DNA from: Frondihabitans sp. 762G35
Lineage (GTDB): Bacteria > Actinomycetota > Actinomycetes > Actinomycetales > Microbacteriaceae
DNA length: 64,000 bases
Direction of reading: 5' to 3'
NCBI RefSeq assembly: GCF_002074055.1
Contig: NZ_CP014619.1
Coordinates: 1 to 64,000 of the forward strand
Numbering within the stretch: the stretch's first letter is position 1; each line of letters starts with the position of its first letter. Shown here piece after piece: positions 37,904 to 45,106 of this stretch. A program made the position numbers and the translations under genes. A model generated the notes under the pieces. It saw only the letters and a list, made by a program, of their open reading frames with translations. It did no database searches and had not been told where the DNA came from.

Positions 37904-38207
37904 TGAATTGAGAATCGAACGCCTAAGACCGTCGGGCACGTCGGCCGTCCGAAAACGGTGCTCATGTGAGGCAGAAATCGGACACGAGATCCGAGAACGT
38001 CCCGTCGCGGCCTGCACGGCTCGCTGCTCGGTTATCCAAGGCGTCCGAAATAGATCGATTTTGAGAACGACGTCCGTCCCGATTAGGGCACTCCGGCCGG
38101 GCCGATTGGCGGGACAGATATCTGGGAATCAACGGCCCTGTATTTTCGCCCCTGACCGACAATGCCGTCCTTCTGCAAAGCAGTCCCGGTGACCGACCGT
38201 CTGACGG

Positions 38208-38237
38208 GCACGCAGAAACGATCGTTTCTGCCGGCTG
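38208..38237 (+). repeat. Direct repeat B1 with 18-bp palindrome
   Basis: GGGCACG then CAGAAACGATCGTTTCTG (38213-38230, a perfect palindrome) then CCGGCTG. The copy B2 at 43647-43673 shares all of it except a three-base gap in the left half of the palindrome. B1 and B2 are in the same orientation and bracket the amidase-TetR-SDR cassette. Confidence 0.7.
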
Positions 38238-38313
38238 TCGCTAACGCGGGCCCCGCCTTGAGTGGCGGCGAGTGGATGGTCGCCGCCACTCAAGGCGGTG
38301 AGTCGTTAGCGGA
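38238..38313 (-). terminator. Long hairpin at the end of the amidase operon
   Basis: Inner arms of about 18 bp (CGCCTTGAGTGGCGGCGA and its complement) enclose an 8-base loop, and an outer pair CGCTAACG/CGTTAGCG extends the stem. It starts at the end of the leftward 73-residue gene, so a terminator is likely. The size would also suit a cruciform or recombination feature. Confidence 0.6.
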
Positions 38314-38527
38314 CGAGGCCGTGTCCGTCGACGCGACCTGACGCGGGAGTGGGCTCGCGCAGCGAGCGGACGAACGCGACAGTCTGCTGTCGCAGGGTGC
38401 GTGTGGGCTGCTCGACGTCCACGAAGCTGCCGATGATGCGGTCGGGGGTCGTGACGCCGACGTAGCTTCCCACGTTTCGGGTGCGGTGCGGCGCGACGGT
38501 GGTGGGGATGGACTGTGTGGTGCTCAT
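38306..38527 (-). CDS. Hypothetical 73-residue protein
   Basis: A small protein starting MSTTQSIPTTVAPHRTRNVG at ATG 38527, 43 bases after the amidase stop. It reads GSYVGVTTPDRIIGSFVDVEQPTRTL, a probable beta-hairpin core, and then a helical basic tail. No membrane segment, signal or known motif is seen. It is probably co-transcribed with the amidase and ends in a strong hairpin. Short proteins of similar look occur in Microbacteriaceae, but I cannot name the family. Confidence 0.55.
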   Translation of the reverse strand: MSTTQSIPTTVAPHRTRNVGSYVGVTTPDRIIGSFVDVEQPTRTLRQQTVAFVRSLREPTPASGRVDGHGLVR

Positions 38528-38570
38528 GATGTTCACGTGCTCTCTGCTGGTAGTGGGGCGGTGAGGTGTG

Positions 38571-39977
38571 TCAGATGTTGGGGTGGGCGTCGCGGACGGG
38601 GCTGACGGACTCGAGCAGCGATGCGACGTTGAAGACGGTGGATTCGGCGTGCCAGGGGCCGGCGATCTGGACGCCGATCGGGAGGCCGTCGGAGCTGGTG
38701 CCGAACCGCATCGACAGGGCGGGCATGCCGGTGATGTTGAACTGGACGGTGAAGGTCTGGATGTGGGTGGCGTCGACGGTCTGCCCGTCGATGACGAATT
38801 CGGTCTTGTCGTGCTCGTGTGCCGGGATCGGCAGCACGGGCAGCAGGACCGCGTCGTACTTCGTGAAGACCTCGGCGTAGGCGTCGCGGATGCGTTCGAA
38901 GCCCTGCTCCGCGGCGACGTAGTCCTCGACGGATGTGTCGGGGGTGGCGAGCATGGTCTTCGACATCGTGAACCGGAGGTCTTCGTGCCCCTTCGTGGCG
39001 TCGGCCATGGCGGGCTTGAGTTCCATGACGTGCTGCTTGTTGAACAGCGCCAGCGGGTTGTCGTGGTGCAGGGTCGGGATGTCGATCTCCTCGACGTGGA
39101 CACTGGCGGCCTTGAGCGCTTCCGCTGCCTGACGAACGGTGTCGGCGACCTGCGGGTCGACCGGGCCGAGGCCGGAGTCGGTGAACCACGCCACGCGGAG
39201 ATCCTGCGGGGCAGCGTCACGCTTGCCGGCGTCGACCGTGTTCGGGGTGATCGCGAAGCCGTCGTGGCCGTCCGGTCCTCGCATGATGGAGTAGCCGAGC
39301 TCGAGGTCCCGGATGGTGCGGGCCATCGGGCCGACGTGCCAGTCGCGGCGCGGCACTCGCGGCCAGACACCGGTCATGGGGATGCGGCCGTGGGTCGGCT
39401 TGATGGCGGCGATGCCGGTGTGCGATGCCGGCCCACGGACCGAGATCGCGAGGTCGGTGCCGAGACCGATCGGGCTGAGGCCCGCGGCGATCGCTGCGGA
39501 CTCGCCACCGCTGGACCCGCCGGAGGTGCGGTCAAGGTTGTAGGGGTTGTTCGTGCGTCCGGTGAGCAGGTTGTTGCTCTCGGTCGAGTAGGAGAACTCC
39601 GGCAGGTTGGTCTTGGCGAGCACGATGCCGCCTGCGGCCTTCATCCGGGCCACGGCGACGGCGTCCTCGTCGGGCGTGCGGCCCTTGAAGATCGGAGAGC
39701 CACGCTGTGTGAGGATGCCGTCGGTGTCGATGGAGTCCTTGACGGTGAAGGGCACACCGTGCAGCGGCCCAACCTCCTTGCCTGCGGCGAGGGCGTCATC
39801 GGCGGCCTTCGCCTCGGTGAGGGCGTTGTCGTTGATCGTGACGATCGCGTTGATCTTCGGGTCGACCGCCCGGATGCGGTCCAGGTACGCCTGCACGACC
39901 TGCACCGAGGTCAGTTCGCCGGACTTGATCCGTGCAGCCAACTCGGTCGCGTCGAGGTAGATGATGTCGTCAGCCAT
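38571..39977 (-). CDS. Amidase-signature family hydrolase
   Basis: The enzyme hydrolyses an amide bond; the substrate is unknown. The 468-residue protein has the Ser-cisSer-Lys triad: Lys80 in PFTVKDS, Ser155 in RTSGGSSGGESAA and Ser179 in LAISVRGPAS. No GatB or GatC gene is near, so it is not GatA. The ATG at 39977 lies downstream of a TAGAC-N5-GTCTA site, a copy of which precedes the tetR gene. Regulation by that TetR is therefore probable. Confidence 0.92.
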   Translation of the reverse strand: MADDIIYLDATELAARIKSGELTSVQVVQAYLDRIRAVDPKINAIVTINDNALTEAKAADDALAAGKEVGPLHGVPFTVKDSIDTDGILTQRGSPIFKGRTPDEDAVAVARMKAAGGIVLAKTNLPEFSYSTESNNLLTGRTNNPYNLDRTSGGSSGGESAAIAAGLSPIGLGTDLAISVRGPASHTGIAAIKPTHGRIPMTGVWPRVPRRDWHVGPMARTIRDLELGYSIMRGPDGHDGFAITPNTVDAGKRDAAPQDLRVAWFTDSGLGPVDPQVADTVRQAAEALKAASVHVEEIDIPTLHHDNPLALFNKQHVMELKPAMADATKGHEDLRFTMSKTMLATPDTSVEDYVAAEQGFERIRDAYAEVFTKYDAVLLPVLPIPAHEHDKTEFVIDGQTVDATHIQTFTVQFNITGMPALSMRFGTSSDGLPIGVQIAGPWHAESTVFNVASLLESVSPVRDAHPNI

Positions 39978-39994
39978 GATGGCTCCTTCTGTAT

Positions 39995-40009
39995 TAGACC
40001 AGTCGTCTA
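39995..40009. promoter_or_regulatory. TetR operator upstream of the amidase
   Basis: TAGACCAGTCGTCTA, an inverted repeat TAGAC-N5-GTCTA, lies in the amidase-tetR gap. An almost identical copy lies before the tetR gene itself at 40656-40670. Confidence 0.8.
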
Positions 40010-40047
40010 TTAATGGTGGAAAGAAAACCGGGCCGGGGCCCGGTGGG

Positions 40048-40635
40048 TCAGATGTGCAGGCGTGTCTTCGTGAGAGCGAGGGCGCGCTGGAGGGATTCGG
40101 GGGTGCGCTGGATCTTGGCCATGGTGCTGGCTCCGAGCCAGGCGTCGTAGAGCTCGTAAGCGAGGGTGCGGGCCTCGTCGTCGGCGCCGAGGGAGCCGTC
40201 GTGCTGCCCGGTGGTGATCATGCGCTCGAGGTGGTCGATGATGCCGGCAGTACCGTCGACGAGCTGGAGCCGCATCGGCTCGGAGAGGTCCGAGACTTCC
40301 GTGGCGAGCTTGACCACCAAGCACTTGCCCTGGCAGTCGTCGTACGACTGCAGGTCGTAGAAGCGCTCCCAGTACTCCTCCAACTGCTCAGCACCCGTCT
40401 TGTCCGAGTTGCCCGCGATGCGGCTCATCGTGGCGAGGTAGTCGGAGAAGTAGAACTTCATCAGCTCCTCGCCGAAGTTCTCCTTCGAAGAGAAGTAGTA
40501 GTAGAACGACCCCTTCGGGACGCCGGCCTCCGACAGCACCTCGTTGAGACCGACCGCGGTGTAGCCCTTGCGGGCCATCAATGTCTGGGCGGTGTCGAGG
40601 ATGTGCTGCCGAGTGTCGGTCTCCGTTGTGGGCAT
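40048..40635 (-). CDS. TetR-family transcriptional repressor
   Basis: A 195-residue TetR protein with an N-terminal HTH (TRQHILDTAQTLMARKGYTAVGLNEVLSEAGVPKGSFYYYFSSKENFGEEL). The C-terminal ligand-binding half is of the YxaF/LmrA-like type, with a Cys-Gln-Gly-Lys-Cys stretch. ATG 40635 (MPTTETDTRQ) is used. Operator-like sites lie before this gene and before the amidase, consistent with autorepression and control of the amidase operon. Confidence 0.92.
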   Translation of the reverse strand: MPTTETDTRQHILDTAQTLMARKGYTAVGLNEVLSEAGVPKGSFYYYFSSKENFGEELMKFYFSDYLATMSRIAGNSDKTGAEQLEEYWERFYDLQSYDDCQGKCLVVKLATEVSDLSEPMRLQLVDGTAGIIDHLERMITTGQHDGSLGADDEARTLAYELYDAWLGASTMAKIQRTPESLQRALALTKTRLHI

Positions 40636-40655
40636 GACTCCACAATACACACCAT

Positions 40656-40670
40656 TAGACCGGTCGTCTA
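40656..40670. promoter_or_regulatory. TetR operator upstream of tetR
   Basis: TAGACCGGTCGTCTA, one base different from the site at 39995-40009. It lies 20 bases upstream of the tetR ATG, over the likely promoter. Confidence 0.8.
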
Positions 40671-41354
40671 GTGCCGTCGCGTTCGCATCGCTGAACAGCT
40701 ACGGCGAAGGACGGCTATGTGTGATCTGGGCGGGGTGAGTCACGTTGGTTCATGACCTCAGCGTCAAGGTCGGCGTGTCCGTACGTGGCGATGGAATCCA
40801 CGTTCCGTGTCGCCGAAGAGATCGTGTCTGATCGTCGGCCGAGGATAGCTCGACGGAGCCGGGATATCAGCGGGCGATGTTGCTCCGGTGAGTTCATGTG
40901 ACGAACCTAATCACCATCGCGGCTTCATCACCAGGCGATTGATCGTGCTGCACGGTGACTGCACCCCCGGTCCCTCGGATCAGGTGAGGGTGGGGGGTGC
41001 AGCCGGCGCACGGTAACCAGCCGCGACGCTCGTCCACCCTAGAGAAAATTGGGCAACCCACTCCACAACCGACCCGTTCGGGTGTAGAATATCTATGTAC
41101 CCCTGCACGATATGGTGCCTTTCGGCGACCGACTGGTCAAAGATCCGCCCCAATCACGATACGTACCCGCGTCATGGCCCATGCCCTCTGACGGAGGTAC
41201 GAGACCCGGTCAAAGCCGGCGATGATCACATGTTCTGAGACCCCGCGGTTTCGAGCCGAAAAGATCCCGCCTGCTCGAGTCTCGTTGCATCAAAGCCGAC
41301 CCATCTTCTGTTGGTGCCGTGTGCGCGGGAGCCGGTACCAGTAATGGAGATCTG
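40671..41354. other. Long spacer with only weak small ORFs
   Basis: About 680 bp without a clear gene apart from a possible 60-codon ORF at 40715-40897. TAGAAT at 41085-41090 is a fair -10, but the ORF beginning at 41095 is short and not protein-like. I see no RNA gene. Confidence 0.4.
40715..40897 (-). CDS. Possible small hypothetical protein
   Basis: A 60-codon ORF (MNSPEQHRPLISRLRRAILG...). The only support is the sequence before its ATG: TTAGGTTCG-CAC-ATG, almost the same as the bases before the NTPase start at 36470, including a TAGGTT -10 six bases from the ATG. No domain is recognisable. Confidence 0.3.
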   Translation of the reverse strand: MNSPEQHRPLISRLRRAILGRRSDTISSATRNVDSIATYGHADLDAEVMNQRDSPRPDHT

Positions 41355-41567
41355 GTGTCCCCGTGGCTTCTCTTCGTGACCTCGCTCTTGCAGGCGGCTC
41401 CCGCGTCAGTTCCGGTGCTCCTCTGGACGATCGCTGCGTGCGCAGCCGTTCGCACGCTCGTTTTCGTGGCGGCAAGCATCGTGGCTCTCACGTCGACGGG
41501 TGAGCGTGCTAAACGTGCGCTGGCGCTTGCGCGACTCGTAGCGTGGCGGCGGCCACGGCCGAAGTGA
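41355..41567 (+). CDS. Small membrane protein
   Basis: A 70-residue protein starting at GTG 41355 with GGAGA four bases upstream. Two hydrophobic stretches (about 2-22 and 23-45) are followed by a basic tail (GERAKRALALARLVAWRRPRPK). An in-frame GTG at 41319 would add 12 residues without a ribosome site. It is convergent with the SDR gene. The function is unknown. Confidence 0.5.
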   Translation: MSPWLLFVTSLLQAAPASVPVLLWTIAACAAVRTLVFVAASIVALTSTGERAKRALALARLVAWRRPRPK

Positions 41568-41591
41568 CCCAAGGGCCGCGGGCGCCTGACG

Positions 41592-42371
41592 CTAGAAACT
41601 GGGCATCTCGCCGCCGTCGACGTACATGTTCACACCTGTGACCCATTGGGCGCGCGGCGAGGCGAGGTATGCCACCGCCTCGGCGACGTCACGGGGGTCG
41701 CCGAGGCGGCCGAGCGGGATCGTTGTTGTGGCGTCCTCGATGGGGGTCCCGAGTGCGTCGGCGAGATCCTGCCTCACAACGTCGGCGCCGGGCGAGACGA
41801 CGTTGCCGGGGCTGATGGTTGCGACCCGGATGCCGGCCGGGGCCAGCTCTGCGGCAAGAGCTTTGCCGTAGGCGTTCAGTGCGGCCTTGGCGGCGCTGTA
41901 GTGCGCCATCGGCGGCGCCGGAACGATTGCAGCCCCGGAGGAGATGTTGACGACCGATCCTCCGGGGCCGGCCTCGTGCAGAGCGGCGAGGAAGGCGCTG
42001 GTGACTCGAACCGCCGACAGGTAGTTGAGGTTGAGCGAGTCGACCCACTCCTCGTCGGGGATCGAGGCGATGCCTTCGAGGTGGACGCGGGCGGCGCCGG
42101 CGTTGTTGATCAGGATGTCGACTCCGCCGAGGGCGTCAAGCGCAGCGGCGGCGAAGGCCTGGACCCCTTGCACCGAACTGACGTCGCCCGAGATGAAGGT
42201 GGCACCGTCGGGGGTCTCGTCTGTGCGGCTCCGCGCTGTGACGACGACGACGGCGCCGCCGTCGCGGAGCCGCTGAGCGATGGCGGCTCCGAGGCCTCGG
42301 GAGCCTCCTGTGACCACGACGCGCTTGCCGGCGAACTCGGTCGGGTCCGGTGGGTTGATGGCGGTGAACAT
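41592..42371 (-). CDS. Short-chain dehydrogenase/reductase
   Basis: A 259-residue SDR oxidoreductase. It has the NAD(P) motif TGGSRGLGAA (about 21-30), NNAG (about 88-91), the catalytic Ser in NISSGAAIV and Tyr-x-x-x-Lys in HYSAAKAAL. The family-typical C-terminal VTGVNMYVDGG is present. The substrate is unknown. It follows the broken DUF1330 gene by six bases, so they formed an operon, divergent from a TetR gene that probably controls it. Confidence 0.93.
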   Translation of the reverse strand: MFTAINPPDPTEFAGKRVVVTGGSRGLGAAIAQRLRDGGAVVVVTARSRTDETPDGATFISGDVSSVQGVQAFAAAALDALGGVDILINNAGAARVHLEGIASIPDEEWVDSLNLNYLSAVRVTSAFLAALHEAGPGGSVVNISSGAAIVPAPPMAHYSAAKAALNAYGKALAAELAPAGIRVATISPGNVVSPGADVVRQDLADALGTPIEDATTTIPLGRLGDPRDVAEAVAYLASPRAQWVTGVNMYVDGGEMPSF

Positions 42372-42377
42372 CCGCGA

Positions 42378-42700
42378 TCAGACCGTGGTGGGGACGCCGG
42401 GCAGGAAGATCAGGCGACGGCGCATGGCCGTCGCTGCGATCTCGCGGGACGGGGCGTAGTCGTCCGAGTTGTACCAGGCCTCGAGGGTTTCCATGTCGGG
42501 GACTCGACGACGGCGAGCACGAGGCCGGCGTCCCCTTCGGCGACGGTGGGCTGGGCGCCGAGGACGACGAAGCGCCCGCCGACCTTCTCGACCGACACCG
42601 GGGTGAGCTCGGAGTAGCGCTGGGCGCCAGCGGGGTCGATGACCTCGAGCACCTCGGTGATGCTGTAGGCGGGGGTGCGGGTGGCGGTGGTGTCGGACAT
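42378..42700 (-). pseudogene. DUF1330 protein gene with frameshift
   Basis: The first frame from ATG 42700 encodes ITEVLEVIDPAGAQRYSE....GGRFVVLGAQPTVAEGD, the first two thirds of a DUF1330 protein. The rest (MPDMETLEAWYNSDDYAPSREIAATAMRRRLIFLPG style) is in another frame down to 42378. The break is near 42495, where the minus strand reads GTCGAGTCCCCGACATG; one extra T before CCCC would restore the usual VEFPDME. It is either a real one-base deletion or a sequencing error. DUF1330 proteins are small ferredoxin-like proteins of unknown role. Confidence 0.8.
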
Positions 42701-42771
42701 GGTGTCTCCTCATGGATTTTCGGACTCGGCCGGAGCCGGTCTCGGTGGTGGTGCCGTTTGGCAACTCGTTA

Positions 42772-42785
42772 ATGAGGTTACTCAT
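42772..42785. promoter_or_regulatory. Probable TetR operator ATGAG-GTTA-CTCAT
   Basis: A perfect 5-bp inverted repeat with a 4-base spacer, extendable with imperfect AT-rich outer arms, lies in the 207-bp divergent spacer between the DUF1330-SDR operon and tetR. Confidence 0.6.
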
Positions 42786-42907
42786 AATTATTAGGTGTCA
42801 ACCTCCTGGGAACTCTCCCAGCCAACTTTGATGTTGGGTAACATCGAAGAGTGCGAGCGAGTCCGCCCGCCCACCCGACGCGGGTACCGATCGCTCAAGG
42901 AGAACCA

Positions 42908-43519
42908 ATGCCACGCATCACTCAGGCCCAGAAGGAGCTCAACCGCGAGAAGATCGTTCGCGCAGCGAGCGAGGGCTTCAAGCGTCGAGGCGTCGACGGT
43001 CTCGGCATCCAGGACCTGATGCACGCTGCTGGCATGACCAACGGGGGCTTCTACAACCACTTCGCATCAAAGGACGACCTGGCGCTCGAGGTCTATCAGC
43101 AGGGCTTCGCGCAGTCCCTGGCCGTCGTGTCCGAGCTTCGGGAAGCATCGCCGGACGCCCCGCAGGTCGCCCTGGACGCCATGATCGACACGTACGTCAC
43201 GGCGGCACATCGCGACCACCCCGAAACGGGATGCCCCTCCGCCGCACTGCCCGTCGACGCCGGACGGCATGGTATTGACCCGCAGACTGCCTACCGCGAC
43301 GGGCTTGAGGGGTACTTCCGGAACATCACGGATCTGCTTCTACAGCGCGCGCCCGACGCCGGCGCCCGGCTCACTTCTGTAGACGCGCGTGAGCAGGCCG
43401 TGGCGCTGTTCAGTCAGATGGTCGGCGCCCTGGTGGTCTCACGGGCAGTTGCCGAAGCCGACCCGTCGCTATCGGACGAGATCCTGGCGGCTAACAACCA
43501 TCGGCTTCACCGCGAATAG
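42908..43519 (+). CDS. TetR-family transcriptional regulator
   Basis: A 203-residue TetR protein with an N-terminal HTH (KIVRAASEGFKRRGVDGLGIQDLMHAAGMTNGGFYNHFASKDDLALEV) and the C-terminal fold of the NemR/AcuR-like group (ETGCPSAALPVDAG). ATG 42908 has AAGGAGA upstream. It is divergent from the DUF1330-SDR operon, which it probably represses via the palindrome at 42772. The NGGFYNHF variant with a conserved Cys is common in regulators responding to electrophiles, but that is inference. Confidence 0.92.
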   Translation: MPRITQAQKELNREKIVRAASEGFKRRGVDGLGIQDLMHAAGMTNGGFYNHFASKDDLALEVYQQGFAQSLAVVSELREASPDAPQVALDAMIDTYVTAAHRDHPETGCPSAALPVDAGRHGIDPQTAYRDGLEGYFRNITDLLLQRAPDAGARLTSVDAREQAVALFSQMVGALVVSRAVAEADPSLSDEILAANNHRLHRE

Positions 43520-43646
43520 GCCGCCTGCCTAAACTGCTAGCGGGTGCTGTACCCAGATGTTCGGCTCGATGTAGATCCCCTGGTTTGTATCGAAATCGAC
43601 GCGTAGCGTCGAGAGCCCGCCGGGGATCGCCCTACGACCGACCCCG

Positions 43647-43673
43647 GGCACGAACGATCGTTTCTGCCGGCTG
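43647..43673 (+). repeat. Direct repeat B2
   Basis: The second copy of repeat B (see 38208-38237): GGGCACG, a truncated palindrome half AACGATCGTTTCTG, then CCGGCTG. It lies 38 bases before the PycTM-like gene and marks the right edge of the amidase-TetR-SDR cassette. Confidence 0.7.
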
Positions 43674-43711
43674 GCAGCATCTTTGACGCCCGCAGCCGAT
43701 ACGGTTCAGGG

Positions 43712-44281
43712 ATGAGAAAGCGTCACAGTGCGGGCGTCCGAGGAGTCCGGCGGAGCGCGAGGGTGGCTCCCGCGCCAAATCCCGACCACGCTTGGAAGCT
43801 TCTCAGTCTGATCAACGAATGGATACGCCACTCGGACACAAAGGCCGCAGTGACTCTCGCATTCACCGGCGCCATGGCCACCCTGCTCTTCAATCTCGCC
43901 CGCGTGATTGAAAATCGGACAATCCCCGTTGACATCCTCGTCGTCGCCGCCTGCATCCTCGTCGCCACAACGGGCGCACTTTGCGGGCTCACGCTTACGC
44001 CGCGAATTAACGACAAGGATGCAGACCCCCAGGCCATCAATCGTATTTTTTACGTGAGTATCGCTGCCAACTTCCGGGGACGGCGGCCCGAATACAAGGA
44101 CGTTGTGCACACGCTCTCGGCCGATCCAGCGGAACTCATACGGGATCTGGCCGATCAGATTCATGCAAACGCGACGATTGCTACGACTAAGGCTCGCTTT
44201 GCAAAGTGGGCGATACGGGCAGGGCTTGCGGCGGGTGTGGCCATAGCCGCGGCCGCCGCTGTCATCGAACTCTCAAACTGA
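43712..44281 (+). CDS. pycTM: Pycsar effector-like membrane protein (PycTM, DUF5706)
   Basis: In Pycsar defence the PycTM effector is activated by a cyclic pyrimidine nucleotide and damages the membrane. The 189-residue protein has the family block WKLLSLINEWIRHSDTKAAVTLAFTGAMATLLF (about 28-60). It has two close N-terminal membrane spans (45-63, 72-95), a cytoplasmic helical middle and a C-terminal span (164-186). A cyclase follows 10 bases later. TACGGT ends six bases before the ATG, so a leaderless start is possible. Confidence 0.85.
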   Translation: MRKRHSAGVRGVRRSARVAPAPNPDHAWKLLSLINEWIRHSDTKAAVTLAFTGAMATLLFNLARVIENRTIPVDILVVAACILVATTGALCGLTLTPRINDKDADPQAINRIFYVSIAANFRGRRPEYKDVVHTLSADPAELIRDLADQIHANATIATTKARFAKWAIRAGLAAGVAIAAAAAVIELSN

Positions 44282-44291
44282 TAGGAAGTTT

Positions 44292-45026
44292 ATGGACGGC
44301 GATTTCAAGCCATACGACGTTGCAAAGAGCGCCGATCGAATCAAAGAAATACTTGGTCGCCCATCGACGTCTTTCGAGGAGGTTGACTCGCTTCCAGACC
44401 GGGATGACCTGACCTTCACCAACGGTTTCTACGGCAAAGCATCAGCGATCTTCGTAGACATACGTGACTCGTCTGGCATGACGGACAAATACAAGCGGCC
44501 TAAGCTGGCAAAGATATACCGGACCTTCATATCTGAAATGGTCGCCGTGCTCAACTCAGTGGCGGTGGTCCGGGAAGTCAATATCGTTGGCGACTGCGTA
44601 TGGGCCGTCTACAACACCCCATACAAGAGCGATGTGGATGCGGTGTTCGACGCCGCCACCCGTGCGAACACCTTGATCAAGCTGCTCAATCACTACTTCG
44701 AACTTAATTCGATCGATCCCGTGTCGGTCGGCATTGGCATGGAGTTCGGCCGAGCGCTCATGATCAAGGCGGGTTACAGCGGAAGTGGAATCAACGAGGT
44801 CGTCTACATGGGCGACGTAGTCAATCGCGCGGCCCACTTAGCCCACGAGGCAGGACGAGGGTGGTGGACGCCGCCGATGTACATCGGATCCGATTTTCAC
44901 ACCAACTTGAAGCCGTCAAACGCTGCTTTCTGCACTTTGGGCTCAATCGCGGGTATTGGCTCGATCTACACCGCGAACGTGGTCAACGTCTCGATGAACG
45001 ACTACGTGGAAGCCTTGAAAAGCTGA
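44292..45026 (+). CDS. pycC: Pyrimidine nucleotide cyclase of a Pycsar system (PycC)
   Basis: A class III nucleotide cyclase of 244 residues, one catalytic domain without a membrane part, as in PycC. The metal aspartates are Asp56 in AIFVDIRDSSG and Asp101 in VNIVGDCVWAVY. The transition-state Asn178-Arg179 pair is in GDVVNRAAHLAHEA. On phage infection PycC enzymes make cCMP or cUMP to trigger the partner effector; the product here cannot be told from sequence. AGGAAG precedes the ATG. The gene order is effector then cyclase. Confidence 0.85.
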   Translation: MDGDFKPYDVAKSADRIKEILGRPSTSFEEVDSLPDRDDLTFTNGFYGKASAIFVDIRDSSGMTDKYKRPKLAKIYRTFISEMVAVLNSVAVVREVNIVGDCVWAVYNTPYKSDVDAVFDAATRANTLIKLLNHYFELNSIDPVSVGIGMEFGRALMIKAGYSGSGINEVVYMGDVVNRAAHLAHEAGRGWWTPPMYIGSDFHTNLKPSNAAFCTLGSIAGIGSIYTANVVNVSMNDYVEALKS

Positions 45027-45048
45027 GCTAGGCGAGGAGCTGCAAAGC

Positions 45049-45106
45049 GACACGAGTCTCTTACGTCGTTCGTGTCGCATTGGGCTGTACCTCAAAGCAA
45101 CAGGCT
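45049..45106 (+). repeat. Direct repeat A2
   Basis: The second copy of composite repeat A: AAAGCGAC, 19 unlike bases, CGTGTCGC, one variable base, the core TTGGGCTGTACCTCAAAGC and a tail that reaches the stop codon of the CDF gene (45105-45107). In this copy the flanks form a GCGACACGA/TCGTGTCGC inverted repeat. It is in the same orientation as A1. Confidence 0.75.

Larger units (their letters stand above)
37793..38305. other. Gene-free stretch with recombination-site-like repeats
   Basis: About 510 bp upstream of the serine recombinase. It contains repeat A1, repeat B1 with an 18-bp palindrome, and a long hairpin. ORFs here look like noise. Confidence 0.7.

Noticed and set aside
38571-39977. 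GatA subunit of the tRNA amidotransferase
   Set aside because: It has the amidase signature, but GatB and GatC are absent nearby, and a dedicated TetR with matching operators suggests a regulated metabolic amidase.
38568-40013. Rightward 481-codon ORF opposite the amidase
   Set aside because: Antisense shadow; the amidase triad in the leftward frame is unambiguous.
41095-41240. Short ORF behind a good -10 (TAGAAT)
   Set aside because: Cys, Trp and His content is unlike a natural small protein, and the -10 to ATG distance is only four bases.
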